Origin: Psychrobacter sp. PL19
GTDB taxonomy: Bacteria; Pseudomonadota; Gammaproteobacteria; Pseudomonadales; Moraxellaceae
Direction: 5' to 3'
Assembly: GCF_017875835.1 (NCBI RefSeq)
Contig: NZ_JAGING010000001.1
Coordinates: 620,001-684,000, forward strand
Length of the DNA: 64,000 bases
Within the stretch, counting starts at the first letter, position 1; the number at the start of each line of letters is the position of its first letter. Below, one piece after another: positions 25,383-35,210 of the stretch. The notes below the pieces were generated by a model that made no database searches, was not told the DNA's origin, and saw only the letters and a list, made by a program, of their open reading frames with translations. The translations under genes were made by a program, and so were the position numbers.

Positions 25383-25916
25383 ATGAAAACTCTACAAAAA
25401 ACTTTACTCGCCCTAGCAGCTGGTTCTTTATTGAGTGTTAGCGCACAAGCGGCCGTCTCTTATGGTAATGGCTATACGGGTCAACCGTACGTCGGTGTAA
25501 AAGTAGGTCAGTTTGACTTAGACCGTTCTGGTACCGATGATCCAACAGCTTACGGTGTGTATGGTGGTTATAATTTTGACCCTAATTTCGGTGTTGAAGC
25601 TGAATATCTAGGTTCAAACGACGCTGATTATGGAATAAACGGTGAAGTTGACGCCAAGACTTATGGCTTATACGGTACTTATCGTTACGCATTCCCAAAT
25701 ACTGGGCTATATGCTAAAGGTAAACTAGGTGTTGCTAAGACTGAGGTAGAAGGTTCTGGAGTTGGAGTACTAAACTTCTCAGACAGTGATACCAGTCTGG
25801 CTGGTGGTGTTGGTCTAGGTTATGCAGTAAACCCTGACTTTAGTGTCGAAGCTGAGTATGACATGTTAGGCAGCGACGCAGATCTTATGACTGTTGGTGC
25901 ACATCTAAAATTCTAA
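25383..25916 (+). CDS. Small outer-membrane beta-barrel protein (opacity/OmpA-barrel type)
   Basis: 177 residues. A signal peptide (MKTLQKTLLALAAGSLLSVSAQA, cleavage after AQA) is followed by alternating amphipathic strands rich in G/Y (VGVKVGQFDL, YGVYGGYNF, VEAEYLG, YGLYGTYRYAF, LAGGVGLGYAV). The terminal aromatic (AHLKF) is typical of BAM substrates. It probably forms an 8-stranded barrel. The exact role is unknown: adhesion, membrane stability or a porin-like function are all possible. AAGGAG (25371-25376) sets the ATG at 25383 rather than the upstream TTG. A strong terminator follows, so the gene is monocistronic. Confidence 0.88.
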   Translation: MKTLQKTLLALAAGSLLSVSAQAAVSYGNGYTGQPYVGVKVGQFDLDRSGTDDPTAYGVYGGYNFDPNFGVEAEYLGSNDADYGINGEVDAKTYGLYGTYRYAFPNTGLYAKGKLGVAKTEVEGSGVGVLNFSDSDTSLAGGVGLGYAVNPDFSVEAEYDMLGSDADLMTVGAHLKF

Positions 25917-25980
25917 GTTTATTAGCATAGATTATCTTAAAGGTAATCATATTATTTAATAAATAAGATTTTAGAAACCA

Positions 25981-26013
25981 AAAAACGATCACTTTAGGTG
26001 GTCGTTTTTTTTT
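25981..26013 (+). terminator. Rho-independent terminator of the outer-membrane protein gene
   Basis: ACGATCAC (25985-25992), loop TTTAG, GTGGTCGT (25998-26005) with one G-U pair, followed by eight more Ts. Confidence 0.9.
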
Positions 26014-26171
26014 GCGTGTATTTTTGAGTATGAACACTTTACAAAATTATTTAATACGCAGTAGGTCAAACTAAACTGGCGATACACGAGTAATATTGAC
26101 CTAAAAGTCAATATTCGCTGTGAAATTATGCTACATTAAAGCTTGGGTTTGTGAAGAAAAAGGAGACGACA

Positions 26172-26804
26172 ATGATTGATACTATGTGGATTATTGAGCC
26201 ATGGCATTGGCTGATACTAGGATTCTTATTATTAATTGTTGAGATGTTTATTCTGACCTTTGCTACCCTTTGGTTTGGCGTGGCTGCTGTGATTGTCGCA
26301 GCATTGTCATGGCTATTGCCTATTCCTATACTGTGGCAAGTACTTATTTGGCTAGTTTTATCCGTCATATTTATGTTTGCCTGGTTCAAATATATCAAAC
26401 CATTATCAGTGGACCGTACCAAGGCAGGATTGGGTGGCAGTATCATTATCGGTGAGACCGGAATGATCGTGGTCAAACCGCATTTAGATAAGCTCGGACG
26501 GGTGCGTTTTAGTGTACCGATTGTAGGAGCGGATGAATGGTTCTGCCGCACGCATGACGAAGAGGTTGAAGTAGGCGACCGAGTGGTAGTAACGGATATT
26601 ATCGGTAATGAGCTTATCGTTGCGCCGACTCAACGAACGACACCTATTAAACAGATTGCAGCGCCGGTTACTGCTAATGGTCCAGTTATTAATAAACTTA
26701 AAATTAATGATATTGATCATCATGAAATTAAGCACAATAAGCTGAGTTTGAATAAAGGAGGTCTTGATAGAGCTCGCCTTGAGAAAAAGTTTACCGACAA
26801 TTAA
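26172..26804 (+). CDS. NfeD-family membrane protein
   Basis: 210 residues with three transmembrane segments in the first about 75 residues (WLILGFLLLIVEMFILTFATLW, then two more) and a soluble OB-fold domain (about 85-150; GETGMIVVKPHLDKLGRVRF). NfeD-type proteins pair with SPFH/stomatin proteins and are thought to regulate membrane microdomains or proteolysis; the next gene is such an SPFH protein, which supports the pairing. AAGGAG at 26159-26164 selects the ATG at 26172 over the one at 26151. The C-terminal tail (about 165-210) is hydrophilic with no known motif. Confidence 0.9.
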   Translation: MIDTMWIIEPWHWLILGFLLLIVEMFILTFATLWFGVAAVIVAALSWLLPIPILWQVLIWLVLSVIFMFAWFKYIKPLSVDRTKAGLGGSIIIGETGMIVVKPHLDKLGRVRFSVPIVGADEWFCRTHDEEVEVGDRVVVTDIIGNELIVAPTQRTTPIKQIAAPVTANGPVINKLKINDIDHHEIKHNKLSLNKGGLDRARLEKKFTDN

Positions 26805-26919
26805 GCCAATATACTCTCGTTCAGCATAACCAAGACTTACAGCACTTCAGAATGATAGATATACAACAAACACAACATTGCCGCAGCATACATAGACAGC
26901 AATGATTGAGGAGAACATC

Positions 26920-27801
26920 ATGAACAGCATCCTAAGTATCATGAACAGCGTTAATATCGTTATACTGATACTAGTAGCCCTAATTGCCTTGACAGTCTTT
27001 AAAGGGGTACGTATTGTCCCACAAGGCTATAAATGGATCGTGCAGCGATTAGGGAAGTACAACGAAACGCTTGAACCAGGCTTAAACTTGATCATTCCTT
27101 TCGTTGATAACGTTGCCTATAAAGTAACTACCAAAGATATCGTACTTGATATTCCTTCTCAGGAAGTGATTACTCGTGATAACGTAGTAATAATCGCTAA
27201 TGCGGTCGCTTACATTAATATTGTGCGCCCTGATAAAGCGGTTTATGGTATCGAAGACTATGAATATGGTATTCGTAATCTAGTGCAGACCTCTTTGCGT
27301 TCAATCATTGGTGAGATGGATTTGGATAATGCCCTGTCTAGCCGCGATGAAATTAAAGCCAAGCTAAAACACGCCATCTCGGAAGATATTTCTGACTGGG
27401 GTATTACGTTAAAAACGGTAGAAATTCAAGACATTAACCCTTCTCCGACCATGCAAATGGCGATGGAAGAGCAAGCAGCCGCTGAACGTCAGCGCCGTGC
27501 AACGGTTACTCGTGCCGATGGTCAAAAGCAAGCTGCTATCTTAGAAGCTGATGGTCGCTTAGAAGCATCAAGACGTGATGCTGAAGCTCAAGTCGTACTC
27601 GCTAAAGGTTCTGAAGAGTCTATTCGACTCATTACTGGTGCGGTGGGAGAGGAAGATATGCCGATTATTTACTTGCTTGGTGAGCAATATATCAAAGCGA
27701 TTAAAGATTTGGCTGAGTCTGATAACTCGAAAATGGTGGTCATCCCTGCTGATATCTTAAGTACGGTTAAAGGTATGGTAGGTGATAAGTTAAAAGCATA
27801 G
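26920..27801 (+). CDS. SPFH/Band 7 (stomatin-like) protein, QmcA type
   Basis: 293 residues: one N-terminal transmembrane segment (VNIVILILVALIALTVF), the Band 7 domain (about 25-190, starting VRIVPQGYKWIVQRLGKY and including EVITRDNVV) and a coiled-coil region rich in A/E/R (EEQAAAERQRRATVTRADGQKQAAI) that drives oligomer formation. It is predicted to form membrane-associated rings with the NfeD protein encoded upstream. GAGGAG at 26908-26913 fixes the start at 26920 rather than 26902. The symbol qmcA would fit but paralogues are common, so it is left out. Confidence 0.92.
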   Translation: MNSILSIMNSVNIVILILVALIALTVFKGVRIVPQGYKWIVQRLGKYNETLEPGLNLIIPFVDNVAYKVTTKDIVLDIPSQEVITRDNVVIIANAVAYINIVRPDKAVYGIEDYEYGIRNLVQTSLRSIIGEMDLDNALSSRDEIKAKLKHAISEDISDWGITLKTVEIQDINPSPTMQMAMEEQAAAERQRRATVTRADGQKQAAILEADGRLEASRRDAEAQVVLAKGSEESIRLITGAVGEEDMPIIYLLGEQYIKAIKDLAESDNSKMVVIPADILSTVKGMVGDKLKA

Positions 27802-27840
27802 AAAATGTTAATTTAACTACATCCTAGCTCGTTAATCTCT

Positions 27841-27880
27841 AAAATAGTCAGTTAGCATCTCATGCGCTGACTATTTTTTT
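27841..27880 (+). terminator. Rho-independent terminator of the nfeD-SPFH operon
   Basis: AAAATAGTCAG (27841-27851) pairs with CTGACTATTTT (27867-27877), with an inner GC/GC pair, and a T-run follows. The A-tract on the other side lets it serve hemN on the minus strand as well. Confidence 0.88.
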
Positions 27881-27957
27881 GTCTATAAGTTAACAACAAA
27901 CTGGTATTTATATTACTTTTTAATGACGATGACTTTTCTATTACTCATAGCATCAAG

Positions 27958-29514
27958 TTAAATAACTTTAGAAAAACGGTTGCTATGATTTTTCTCAATA
28001 TATTCATCAAATACCATGGCTACATTACGAGCTAGCAAACGACCCTTGGGTAAAATCCGAATGCCCGCTATATCCATATCGATAAGCTTGTCTTTTTGCA
28101 TCTCACCGAGCTGTTGAATTTCATCAATAAAGTAAGTAACAGCATCGATACCAAAATTTTGATTGACGTCTTTAAAGTCGATATAGTCATGACACAATAA
28201 ATTCATGATTACATACTCACGTAAGCGATCCTTGATCGAGGTTTTGATAACCTTGACCGCCGGCATGATAGTAGGATTGTTGTGCGCTGCGTTAATATTA
28301 TCTTGATACACCTGTAAATCAGTAGGGTTCTGTAGAATATAACTGCTATTAGCATTAATGATTTGGCTGATTGCTGACACCCCAAAACCTAATAAATCAC
28401 AGTCGCCCATGATGGTATAACCCTGAAAATTACGATGGAGATGACCTTCACGCTGTGCTACCGCCAGCTCATCATCAGGCTTAGCAAAGTGATCAATACC
28501 AATATATTGATAACCAGATTCGGTCAAGGTGTTGATGGTATTACCGAGCATACTGAGCTTGGCTGCTGGGTCCGGTAGGTCTGCATCTTTTATCTGACGC
28601 TGAGCTTTAAAGCGCTCAGGCAAATGCGCGTAGTTAAACACTGATAAACGATCTGGTGACATTTCAATAATACGTCGTACGGTCTTATCCAAGGTTGCCG
28701 GAGTCTGATGTGGCAAACCATAAATCAAGTCGATATTGATAGAATGAAACCCTAAATCGCGGGCTTCATTTAAAATAGTGGCAATCATTTCTGCTGAATG
28801 TACCCGATTCACGGCGACTTGTACCGCTTCTTCTAAATCCTGCACACCTAAGCTAATCCGATTAAAGCCTAAGTCACGTAGAGTTTGTAAGGTTGAGTCA
28901 CCAAGCTCGCGCGGGTCAATCTCAATAGAGTAATCACCTTCATCTTCTGGCAAAAATTCAAATTGAGTTTGTAAGAATTGCCAAAGCTGTACCAACTCTT
29001 CATCACGCAAAAATGTCGGTGTACCGCCACCTAAATGTAGCTGCTTAACCAGCGGTTTTTCATTGTTCTTTAATGTGGGCAATAAGCTACGCTTGTGCTT
29101 AATTTCAGCGATAAGATACTGCAGGTAGTCCCCTGAGTCACTATTTTTTTTGGTGATAATTTTATTACAGGCACAGTAATAGCAAAGATGACGGCAAAAT
29201 GGAATATGAAAATATAGAGACAACGGTGTATGAGTCTCGTGGTTTTGTAGAATTTTTGCTTCTAGTCCGTCTGCTATTGGCGAGAGCTCTAAAGCAGTCG
29301 GGTAGGAGGTATAGCGTGGCCCTGAACGATTGTATTTATTAATAATTACTTCATCGAACGTTGGCAGTTGTTTGCTAGCCTGAGCACCGCGAAGGCTGGC
29401 ATAAGGGCTAGTCTGCTGCACAACGGGGCGCACAGTAGTGGCCTGCTCGTGAGGCTGCGTGTTTGCATTGCTAGGTGGCTGCTGGGTGTTTTGATACTCT
29501 GAGTCTTCTGACAT
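27958..29514 (-). CDS. hemN: Oxygen-independent coproporphyrinogen III oxidase
   Basis: Radical-SAM enzyme that decarboxylates coproporphyrinogen III without oxygen in haem synthesis. 518 residues: the cluster motif CRHLCYYCAC (C107, C111, C114, plus C116 of the HemN-specific CX3CX2CXC form) is complete, and YFHIPFC, HLGGGTPTFL, INIDLIYGLPHQT and FNYAHLPERF are present. An N-terminal Q/N-rich extension of about 50 residues is unusual and probably disordered. GAGGAAAG precedes the ATG. The gene diverges from comM. No FNR box was found in the 350-bp gap. Confidence 0.96.
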   Translation of the reverse strand: MSEDSEYQNTQQPPSNANTQPHEQATTVRPVVQQTSPYASLRGAQASKQLPTFDEVIINKYNRSGPRYTSYPTALELSPIADGLEAKILQNHETHTPLSLYFHIPFCRHLCYYCACNKIITKKNSDSGDYLQYLIAEIKHKRSLLPTLKNNEKPLVKQLHLGGGTPTFLRDEELVQLWQFLQTQFEFLPEDEGDYSIEIDPRELGDSTLQTLRDLGFNRISLGVQDLEEAVQVAVNRVHSAEMIATILNEARDLGFHSINIDLIYGLPHQTPATLDKTVRRIIEMSPDRLSVFNYAHLPERFKAQRQIKDADLPDPAAKLSMLGNTINTLTESGYQYIGIDHFAKPDDELAVAQREGHLHRNFQGYTIMGDCDLLGFGVSAISQIINANSSYILQNPTDLQVYQDNINAAHNNPTIMPAVKVIKTSIKDRLREYVIMNLLCHDYIDFKDVNQNFGIDAVTYFIDEIQQLGEMQKDKLIDMDIAGIRILPKGRLLARNVAMVFDEYIEKNHSNRFSKVI

Positions 29515-29864
29515 GCGACTTTCCTCGTTTTGATCCTATTTATTACTGTTTTTCATGTTGTTAGTGCATCATTATTCAAAAATTGTTCGTAGTCTGGCTA
29601 AACGGTACTAATGATAGATTTTATTAGCGATAGCTAAGTAAATTAAAGCCATGCATTTACTATAACTTTTATTGTGATAGTGATGGTTAAATAAATAATG
29701 ATTATTATAACAAATCCTTTTTATTAGTAGGGCTTTAGGAGGGTTTTTTACATGTGATGTCGTTCGTTTTTCTGTTTAATAGACTCGCCAATAGTAAGAC
29801 ATGAGATTTGCGTGCAGATAGCTGATGCTCTATCATTAATAATTCCCTATATCAGGAAGTTCTC
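29515..29864. other. 350-bp divergent intergenic region hemN/comM
   Basis: AT-rich promoter region for two divergent genes. No tandem repeat, TATAGT element, FNR box or RNA structure was recognised. Confidence 0.4.
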
Positions 29865-31394
29865 ATGTCGTTTGCTCAGGTGTCCACTCGTTCGGTCGTT
29901 GGTTTGCACGCGCCGTCAGTTATTATTGAGGTCCACCTATCATCAGGTTTGCCGGCCCTGACTATCGTGGGTTTGCCAGCAGCGTCAGTTCGTGAGAGCA
30001 AAGATCGAGTACGCTCCGCTATTCTAAATTCCGGCTTTCAGTTTCCTAATCGACGCCTCACCATCAATTTAGCACCTGCGGACTTGCCAAAAGATGGCGC
30101 GCGGTTAGATCTACCTATTGCGATTGGTATTTTGGCCGCCAGTGATCAGCTTGATCCAGAAGCGCTGTCAGCGTTTGAGTTTATCGGGGAGTTAGCACTG
30201 AATGGTGAGTTGAGACAAGTGACGGGTAGCTTAGCCATAGCGCGGGCGATGAAAGCGGAGTCGCTGACATTAGGAGAGTTACAAGCGCAGCGGCAATTGG
30301 TTGTGCCAACAGATAATGGTGCTGAGGCCAGTCGGGTTGAAGGAGTGACTGTTTTAGCAGCAAAAAGTCTAAAAGCAGTCTGCGATCATCTAAAGTCATT
30401 AGCAGACCCCAAGGCGACGGATGCACGTTTGGCTGTTGTACCCCTCAGCCGCATCCAAGCCAATGCCGTCTACCAGGTAGATTTAGTAGATGTTAAGGGT
30501 CAGCATCATGCGCGGCGAGCGTTAGAAATTGCGGCGGCAGGTGGGCATTCGTTATTATTCACTGGACCGCCCGGTTCTGGTAAGACGCTAATGGCATCAC
30601 GGCTACCGACTATCTTGCCGGATTTGAGCCCAGAAGATGCGTTAGAAGTTGCTAGCACCTATTCGGTCGCGGACAGTGATTACGATTATGGTACGCGTCC
30701 TTTTCGACAAGTCCATCACACGATATCGGCCGTCGCACTAGTTGGCGGTGGCTCAAAGCCAAAACCTGGAGAGATTACTCTAGCTAATAAAGGTGTATTG
30801 TTCTTAGACGAGTTACCTGAGTTCGACCGCAGTGTGTTGGAGGTACTGCGTCAGCCGTTAGAAGCCAAGCAAATCACTATTAGCCGTGCCAATTCGCAAA
30901 TAACTTTTCCTGCAAACTTTCAGTTGATTGCAGCGATGAATCCTTGTCCCTGTGGCTATTATGGCGATACGTCAGAGCGTTGTCGCTGTCGTCCTGAACA
31001 GATTAAGCGCTATCAAGATAAGCTATCAGGACCGCTACTTGATCGGATCGATTTACACATTACTGTGCCTGCATTACCGATTGCTGATTTGCAAAATAGT
31101 AGCGCTGGTGAAACTTCCGAGCAAGTACGTGCTCGCGTTTCAGTTGCTCATAAGCGTCAACTTGCGCGGCAACAAAAAGTCAATAATGAGTTAAGTCCTA
31201 GTGATCTTGATAAACACGTAACACTAGGCGAGGGCGAGCAACAATTATTACAGATGGCACAGCAGCGCCTTAATCTATCGGCCCGTGGCTATCACCGGGT
31301 ATTGCGAGTCGCCCGTACGATTGCTGATCTGGCAGATAGTTTAGATATTACTAGCGCTCATGTGTCAGAAGCGCTTAGCTATCGGAGTAAATAG
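29865..31394 (+). CDS. comM: ComM (YifB) Mg-chelatase-like AAA+ ATPase
   Basis: Hexameric branch-migration helicase that promotes integration of DNA taken up by natural transformation. 509 residues: an N-terminal Lon-protease-like fold domain (about 1-190; LPALTIVGLPAASVRESKDRVRSA), Walker A GPPGSGKTLMAS (about 234-245), Walker B GVLFLDELPEF, and the cysteine-rich MNPCPCGYYG...CRC segment typical of the family. The C terminus has the SARGYHRVLRVARTIADL signature. AGGAAG precedes the ATG. With dprA at 11.9 kb it suggests that the organism is or was naturally transformable. Confidence 0.95.
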   Translation: MSFAQVSTRSVVGLHAPSVIIEVHLSSGLPALTIVGLPAASVRESKDRVRSAILNSGFQFPNRRLTINLAPADLPKDGARLDLPIAIGILAASDQLDPEALSAFEFIGELALNGELRQVTGSLAIARAMKAESLTLGELQAQRQLVVPTDNGAEASRVEGVTVLAAKSLKAVCDHLKSLADPKATDARLAVVPLSRIQANAVYQVDLVDVKGQHHARRALEIAAAGGHSLLFTGPPGSGKTLMASRLPTILPDLSPEDALEVASTYSVADSDYDYGTRPFRQVHHTISAVALVGGGSKPKPGEITLANKGVLFLDELPEFDRSVLEVLRQPLEAKQITISRANSQITFPANFQLIAAMNPCPCGYYGDTSERCRCRPEQIKRYQDKLSGPLLDRIDLHITVPALPIADLQNSSAGETSEQVRARVSVAHKRQLARQQKVNNELSPSDLDKHVTLGEGEQQLLQMAQQRLNLSARGYHRVLRVARTIADLADSLDITSAHVSEALSYRSK

Positions 31395-31422
31395 TATTGA
31401 TTTTCTTTGCAGACAGTGTCGT

Positions 31423-33132
31423 CTAGAATAATCCAGTAATATTGCCAGCGTCGTCCACATCAATGCGTTCGGCTGAAGGACGTTTGGGTAGACCTGGCAT
31501 TTTCATGATAGGCCCGCAGATAACCACAATAAATCCTGCACCGGATGAGATGTTAATGTCACGCACATGGATATCAAAGCCGGTAGGCCGTCCGAGTAGC
31601 TTGGCATCATCGCTTAGTGAATATTGAGTCTTGGCGATACAGATAGGCATTTTATCTAGATTGAGCGTTTCTAATTGGCGGATTTTAGATTGCGCAAGTC
31701 TACTGATATCAATATCCTTGGCGCCATAAATACGTTGCGCAACCGTACGAATTTTATGCTCAATGCTATTGTCACTGTCATAAGCCAAACGGAATTGGCT
31801 GGGTTGGTTCTCTTTATCTTTGAGTAGCTTAAGCAGTGCATTCGCTAACGCTTCCCCGCCAGCACCGCCTTTTTCCCACACTTGAGTTAAAGCAACTTCC
31901 ACACCTTTTTCCCGGCACGCTTGTCGTACCATTTCTATTTCGGCATCGGTATCGCTGACAAACTGGTTAATGGCGACTACTACTGATAAGCCGTATACCT
32001 CTTGCATATTCTCGATGTGTTTGAATAAGTTGGGTAGACCTTGTGCAAGCGCTGGCAAGTTTTCAGCGGTCAGCTCATTTTTAGCAACGCCACCATTATA
32101 CTTTAGTGCTCGAATGGTGGCCACGATAACGGCAGCATCTGGCGTGAGACCTGATAGTCTGCATTTAATATCACAAAACTTCTGCGCACCAAGGTCAGCG
32201 CCAAAGCCAGCTTCAGTGAGAGTGTAATCTGCCAAATGCATGGCAACGCGGGTAGCAATTACCGAATTACAGCCATGAGCGATATTCGCAAAAGGACCGC
32301 CATGAACAATGGCTGGCGTGCCCTCAATGGTTTGCACCAAGTTGGGCTTGAGCGCCTCTTTTAGTAAGGCGGTCATAGCACCATGGGCATTGAGGTCTCT
32401 GGCATAAACGGGCTGTTTGTCTTTGTTGTACGCAACTAAAATATTACCCAAGCGCTGCTTTAAATCGGCCAAATCCGTCGCTAAGCAAAAAATAGCCATA
32501 ACTTCAGAGGCAACAGTGATATCAAAGCCATCTTCACGCATGACGCCATCGGTGGTTTTGCCCAGACCACTAATAATATTGCGCAGCTGGCGGTCGTTCA
32601 TATCCACTGCCCGCCGCCAAAATACCTGTTTGGGGTCAATATCTAGCTCATTGCCTTGATAAATGTGATTATCTAGCATTGCGGCCAGTAAGTTATTTGC
32701 CGCACTAATAGCATGAAAATCACCGGTAAAATGTAGATTAATATCTTCCATTGGTAACACTTGCGCATAACCACCACCAGCCGCACCACCTTTCATACCA
32801 AACACTGGGCCTAATGAAGGCTCACGTAAGGCAACCATCGTTAGCTCAGCAGAGTTTTGCTGTTGATGCACGCGGTTTAAAGCATCAGCTAGACCAATCG
32901 TTACTGTAGTTTTACCTTCACCGGCAGGCGTCGGATTAATGGCAGTAACTAATATTAATTTGCTGCGTTTGGCTTTAGCAGGTTTGGCAAATACATCATT
33001 GGGGTTTATCTTCGCCTTGTAGTGGCCGTAAGGTTCTATATTATTGGTGGATAGGCCGATTTTTTCGGCAATGCTATTGATTGATTGTAAAGTTGCGCTC
33101 TGGGCGATGGCAATATCGCTAGGTACGGTCAT
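31423..33132 (-). CDS. fhs: Formate--tetrahydrofolate ligase
   Basis: ATP-dependent formation of 10-formyl-THF from formate and THF, linking formate to one-carbon metabolism (including the Fmt substrate). 569 residues with the P-loop-like [18 protein letters not shown] (about 67-84), [38 protein letters not shown] region, and C-terminal [15 protein letters not shown]. Length matches the family (about 555). It converges on comM with only 28 bp between stops. It appears monocistronic. Confidence 0.97.
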   Translation of the reverse strand: MTVPSDIAIAQSATLQSINSIAEKIGLSTNNIEPYGHYKAKINPNDVFAKPAKAKRSKLILVTAINPTPAGEGKTTVTIGLADALNRVHQQQNSAELTMVALREPSLGPVFGMKGGAAGGGYAQVLPMEDINLHFTGDFHAISAANNLLAAMLDNHIYQGNELDIDPKQVFWRRAVDMNDRQLRNIISGLGKTTDGVMREDGFDITVASEVMAIFCLATDLADLKQRLGNILVAYNKDKQPVYARDLNAHGAMTALLKEALKPNLVQTIEGTPAIVHGGPFANIAHGCNSVIATRVAMHLADYTLTEAGFGADLGAQKFCDIKCRLSGLTPDAAVIVATIRALKYNGGVAKNELTAENLPALAQGLPNLFKHIENMQEVYGLSVVVAINQFVSDTDAEIEMVRQACREKGVEVALTQVWEKGGAGGEALANALLKLLKDKENQPSQFRLAYDSDNSIEHKIRTVAQRIYGAKDIDISRLAQSKIRQLETLNLDKMPICIAKTQYSLSDDAKLLGRPTGFDIHVRDINISSGAGFIVVICGPIMKMPGLPKRPSAERIDVDDAGNITGLF

Positions 33133-33284
33133 GTTAAAGGTCTCTTTAGTAGTTATATCACTTTAATACTATTTTATATTGGGCCCAAAAAAACAACCTC
33201 AGCAAACTCGCTATGTTAATCTTTGGGAGCGGTATGATATGGGCATGTCGTCGAGACTTTTGGCGTTCATATTTTTAATTAGAG

Positions 33285-33326
33285 CACCAAAAGCTAGACA
33301 CCAAAAACTAGACACTAAAAACTAGG
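33285..33326. repeat. 3 x 14-bp tandem repeat upstream of fhs
   Basis: Units CACCAAAAGCTAGA, CACCAAAAACTAGA, CACTAAAAACTAGG in the fhs-gph intergenic region (33133-33337). The unit is not a multiple of three, as expected outside coding sequence. Confidence 0.85.
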
Positions 33327-33337
33327 ACGCGACAAGT

Positions 33338-34012
33338 TTATTTGTTTATAAGATAAGCAAGCAAATCTGCGAAATTATCAAATGCCTGATTTGGCTCACT
33401 GTCACGGATATCTTTGCCGTAATTATAACCATAAGACAATCCGATAGTATCGATGCCTGCATTCTTGCCAGCTGAGATATCATTGATAGAATCACCAATC
33501 ATAAATGCTTGGTTTGGGTCAAATTTAAGGGTCTCGCAGACATGCAGTAGCGGGGCAGGATCAGGTTTTTTAACCGGTAAGCTATCACCACCTAACACTA
33601 TATCAAATAGTGGCGTCCAGCCTAAGCCCTCCAAAATCTTAGGGACAAAGCGAATGGGCTTATTAGTGACTAATGCTAAGGTAAAGCCCGCCTCTTTTAA
33701 TTGTCTCAAACCTTGGTCAACATTAGGATAAGCAGTGGTTTTGCTAGAGTCATGGGCACCATATGCCGCAAAGAATAAGCGTTCAGCGGCTTCCACTTCT
33801 GCTACAGATAAGCTTATATCAACTTCAATACTACCTGATAGAGCGCGTTCAACCAGTGATCGTGCACCATTACCTACCCATTCTTTTATGGTATCAATCG
33901 GATAAGTCGGTTTGCCCAATTGTGTGAGCATAATATTAGTGGCATCAGCCAAGTCAGGGACGCTATCAATTAAGGTGCCATCAAAATCAAAAATCAAAAG
34001 TTTTTTAGTCAT
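33338..34012 (-). CDS. gph: Phosphoglycolate phosphatase (HAD superfamily)
   Basis: 224 residues. HAD motif I is IFDFDGTLID (nucleophile D9, acid D11), motif II is LALVTNKP, motif III has the lysine in KKPDPAPLLH, and motif IV is MIGDSINDI. An alpha-helical cap (about 17-90) is consistent with Gph-type phosphatases that clear 2-phosphoglycolate. Other HAD substrates cannot be excluded from sequence alone. It is followed by a 205-bp gap before fhs on the same strand. Confidence 0.9.
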   Translation of the reverse strand: MTKKLLIFDFDGTLIDSVPDLADATNIMLTQLGKPTYPIDTIKEWVGNGARSLVERALSGSIEVDISLSVAEVEAAERLFFAAYGAHDSSKTTAYPNVDQGLRQLKEAGFTLALVTNKPIRFVPKILEGLGWTPLFDIVLGGDSLPVKKPDPAPLLHVCETLKFDPNQAFMIGDSINDISAGKNAGIDTIGLSYGYNYGKDIRDSEPNQAFDNFADLLAYLINK

Positions 34013-34144
34013 TATTTAATCTCATTGTAGCTTGTAGTATGAAAGGGTGGCGTAACGTGTTGTTCTAAGCGTATTGGTTCTTACCTTAGCACAGCGGGCT
34101 ATTGAGTCTAAAATTATTATAGTTTATTTTGTGACTTGCCGTCG

Positions 34145-34499
34145 TTATTCAACCTCTTGATAGCGTTGTCGATGCTCAGCTTTCATAGCAAGATAATCTT
34201 TGTTTTTTCGGCAACAATCCCATTTTTGTTCAAAGATACGTGCGGACTCAGTCTTAATGGGATCTTCTGGTTGGCATGGCAGCTCTTCACGGCCATGTGC
34301 GCCACTTTGGCCCTTCTTTATCGTCAGGTATAACGCCTTTATACTTCTTGCCACCTCTATGATTGGCATAACGCCGCGCCCGTGTGTAACCTATTTGGAT
34401 GAACTTACGTGCCATATCCGCACCGACAAAGTCATCAGCGGCTAGATACAAACAACAGCCCAATAGTGTTATACAAGCGTATCGTAGGTTTTTAAGCAA
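34145..34499 (-). pseudogene. Small gene broken by a frameshift (hypothetical protein)
   Basis: Two overlapping minus-strand frames read like one protein. The first (34499 down) encodes MLKNLRYACITLLGC...ARKFIQIGYTRARRYANHRGGKKYKG. The second (from about 34330 down to 34145) encodes REELPCQPEDPIKTESARIFEQKWD...HRQRYQEVE. They are offset by one base and switch near 34312-34330, around GATAAAGAAGGGCC. A basic, aromatic 'ARRYANH.GGKKY' segment followed by 'DPIKTESARIF' looks like a conserved small Moraxellaceae protein, but I cannot name the family. Either a real inactivation or a single-base sequence error would explain it. Confidence 0.6.
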
Positions 34500-34510
34500 T
34501 AATCTATAAG

Positions 34511-34552
34511 CATAAAAAAACCCCCAAACGTGAACGTTTAGGGGTCTTTTAT
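34511..34552 (-). terminator. Rho-independent terminator of tRNA-Phe
   Basis: Minus strand: CCCCTAAACG, loop TTCA, CGTTTGGGGG, then seven Ts. It lies about 30 bp after the tRNA 3' end. Confidence 0.9.
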
Positions 34553-34580
34553 TTAATATTTCCTAGAATCTAGTAACGAA

Positions 34581-34656
34581 TGGTGGCTCGAGGCAGGTTC
34601 GAACTGCCGACACACGGATTTTCAATCCGTTGCTCTACCGACTGAGCTATCGAGCC
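34581..34656 (-). tRNA. tRNA-Phe (anticodon GAA)
   Basis: Minus strand 76 nt with encoded CCA (34581-34583). Acceptor stem GGCTCGA/TCGAGCC, D arm TAGCTCAGTCGGTAGAGCA, anticodon stem ACGGA/TCCGT with loop TTGAAAA, and T arm with GTTCGAAC. Anticodon GAA reads UUC/UUU. It has its own promoter and terminator, so it is a single-gene transcript. Confidence 0.98.
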
Positions 34657-34673
34657 GTCTTCGTTGAGGCGTC

Positions 34674-34702
34674 ATTAAACTAAATATAGGCGTTACTGTC
34701 AA
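34674..34702 (-). promoter_or_regulatory. Sigma-70 promoter of tRNA-Phe
   Basis: Minus strand: perfect -35 TTGACA (34702-34697), 17-base spacer, -10 TTTAAT (34679-34674), 18 bases upstream of the mature tRNA 5' end. Confidence 0.8.
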
Positions 34703-34787
34703 GCTGTTTTTGCTTTATTTGCTATAAAAGATAAGAAACAGCCTGCTAATTCAAAATATTTTACCTTATTCTACAAAATAATCGCTT

Positions 34788-35210
34788 TTAGTTTTTGATA
34801 CTTAGCAGATCGTATTCACTCATGATGTGGTGGATATCGCTATCAACGGGCACGAACTGGCGGACACCTTTTTTGACTTCGGCATCATAGACCAACTTGA
34901 TAAACTTTGCATCAATCGCACGATTACGGTTTTCTGGATGCACTGTTAAATATTGCAGGCGTTTGGCATCAGTCTGCCCATCATCAAAGCAGCCTACCGC
35001 AGCGATAGGTTTGTCATTGAACATGCCAACATATAGACACTGCCCACGTTTAAACCCTTGTTCTACAATCCCCAAAACTTCTGCGCCATTGGGATGTTTA
35101 TCATCAGTATCATACAGGGCCTGCAAGCGTTCGGCTAATTCATGTTCGCGAGCTGGCTTTTGAATAAGGGGGGCATCTAAGCTATTGATAGCAATGGCTT
35201 CTAAAGGCAT
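34788..35210 (-). CDS. GNAT-fold protein, possibly PanZ-like
   Basis: 140 residues with a GNAT core: YVGMFNDKPIAAVGCFDD (beta strands 2-3), KRLQYLTVHPENRNRAIDAKFI (beta 4 and the acetyl-CoA-binding turn, though the usual Q/RxxGxG/A loop is replaced by ENRNRAID) and a C-terminal strand. The altered loop suggests weak or absent catalysis. PanZ-type acetyl-CoA sensors that control aspartate decarboxylase look similar, but the assignment is tentative. AGGAA precedes the ATG. The gene diverges from hisB. Confidence 0.65.
   Translation of the reverse strand: MPLEAIAINSLDAPLIQKPAREHELAERLQALYDTDDKHPNGAEVLGIVEQGFKRGQCLYVGMFNDKPIAAVGCFDDGQTDAKRLQYLTVHPENRNRAIDAKFIKLVYDAEVKKGVRQFVPVDSDIHHIMSEYDLLSIKN

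Noticed and set aside
29515-29864. FNR box controlling hemN
   Set aside because: No TTGAT-N4-ATCAA match was found in the gap.
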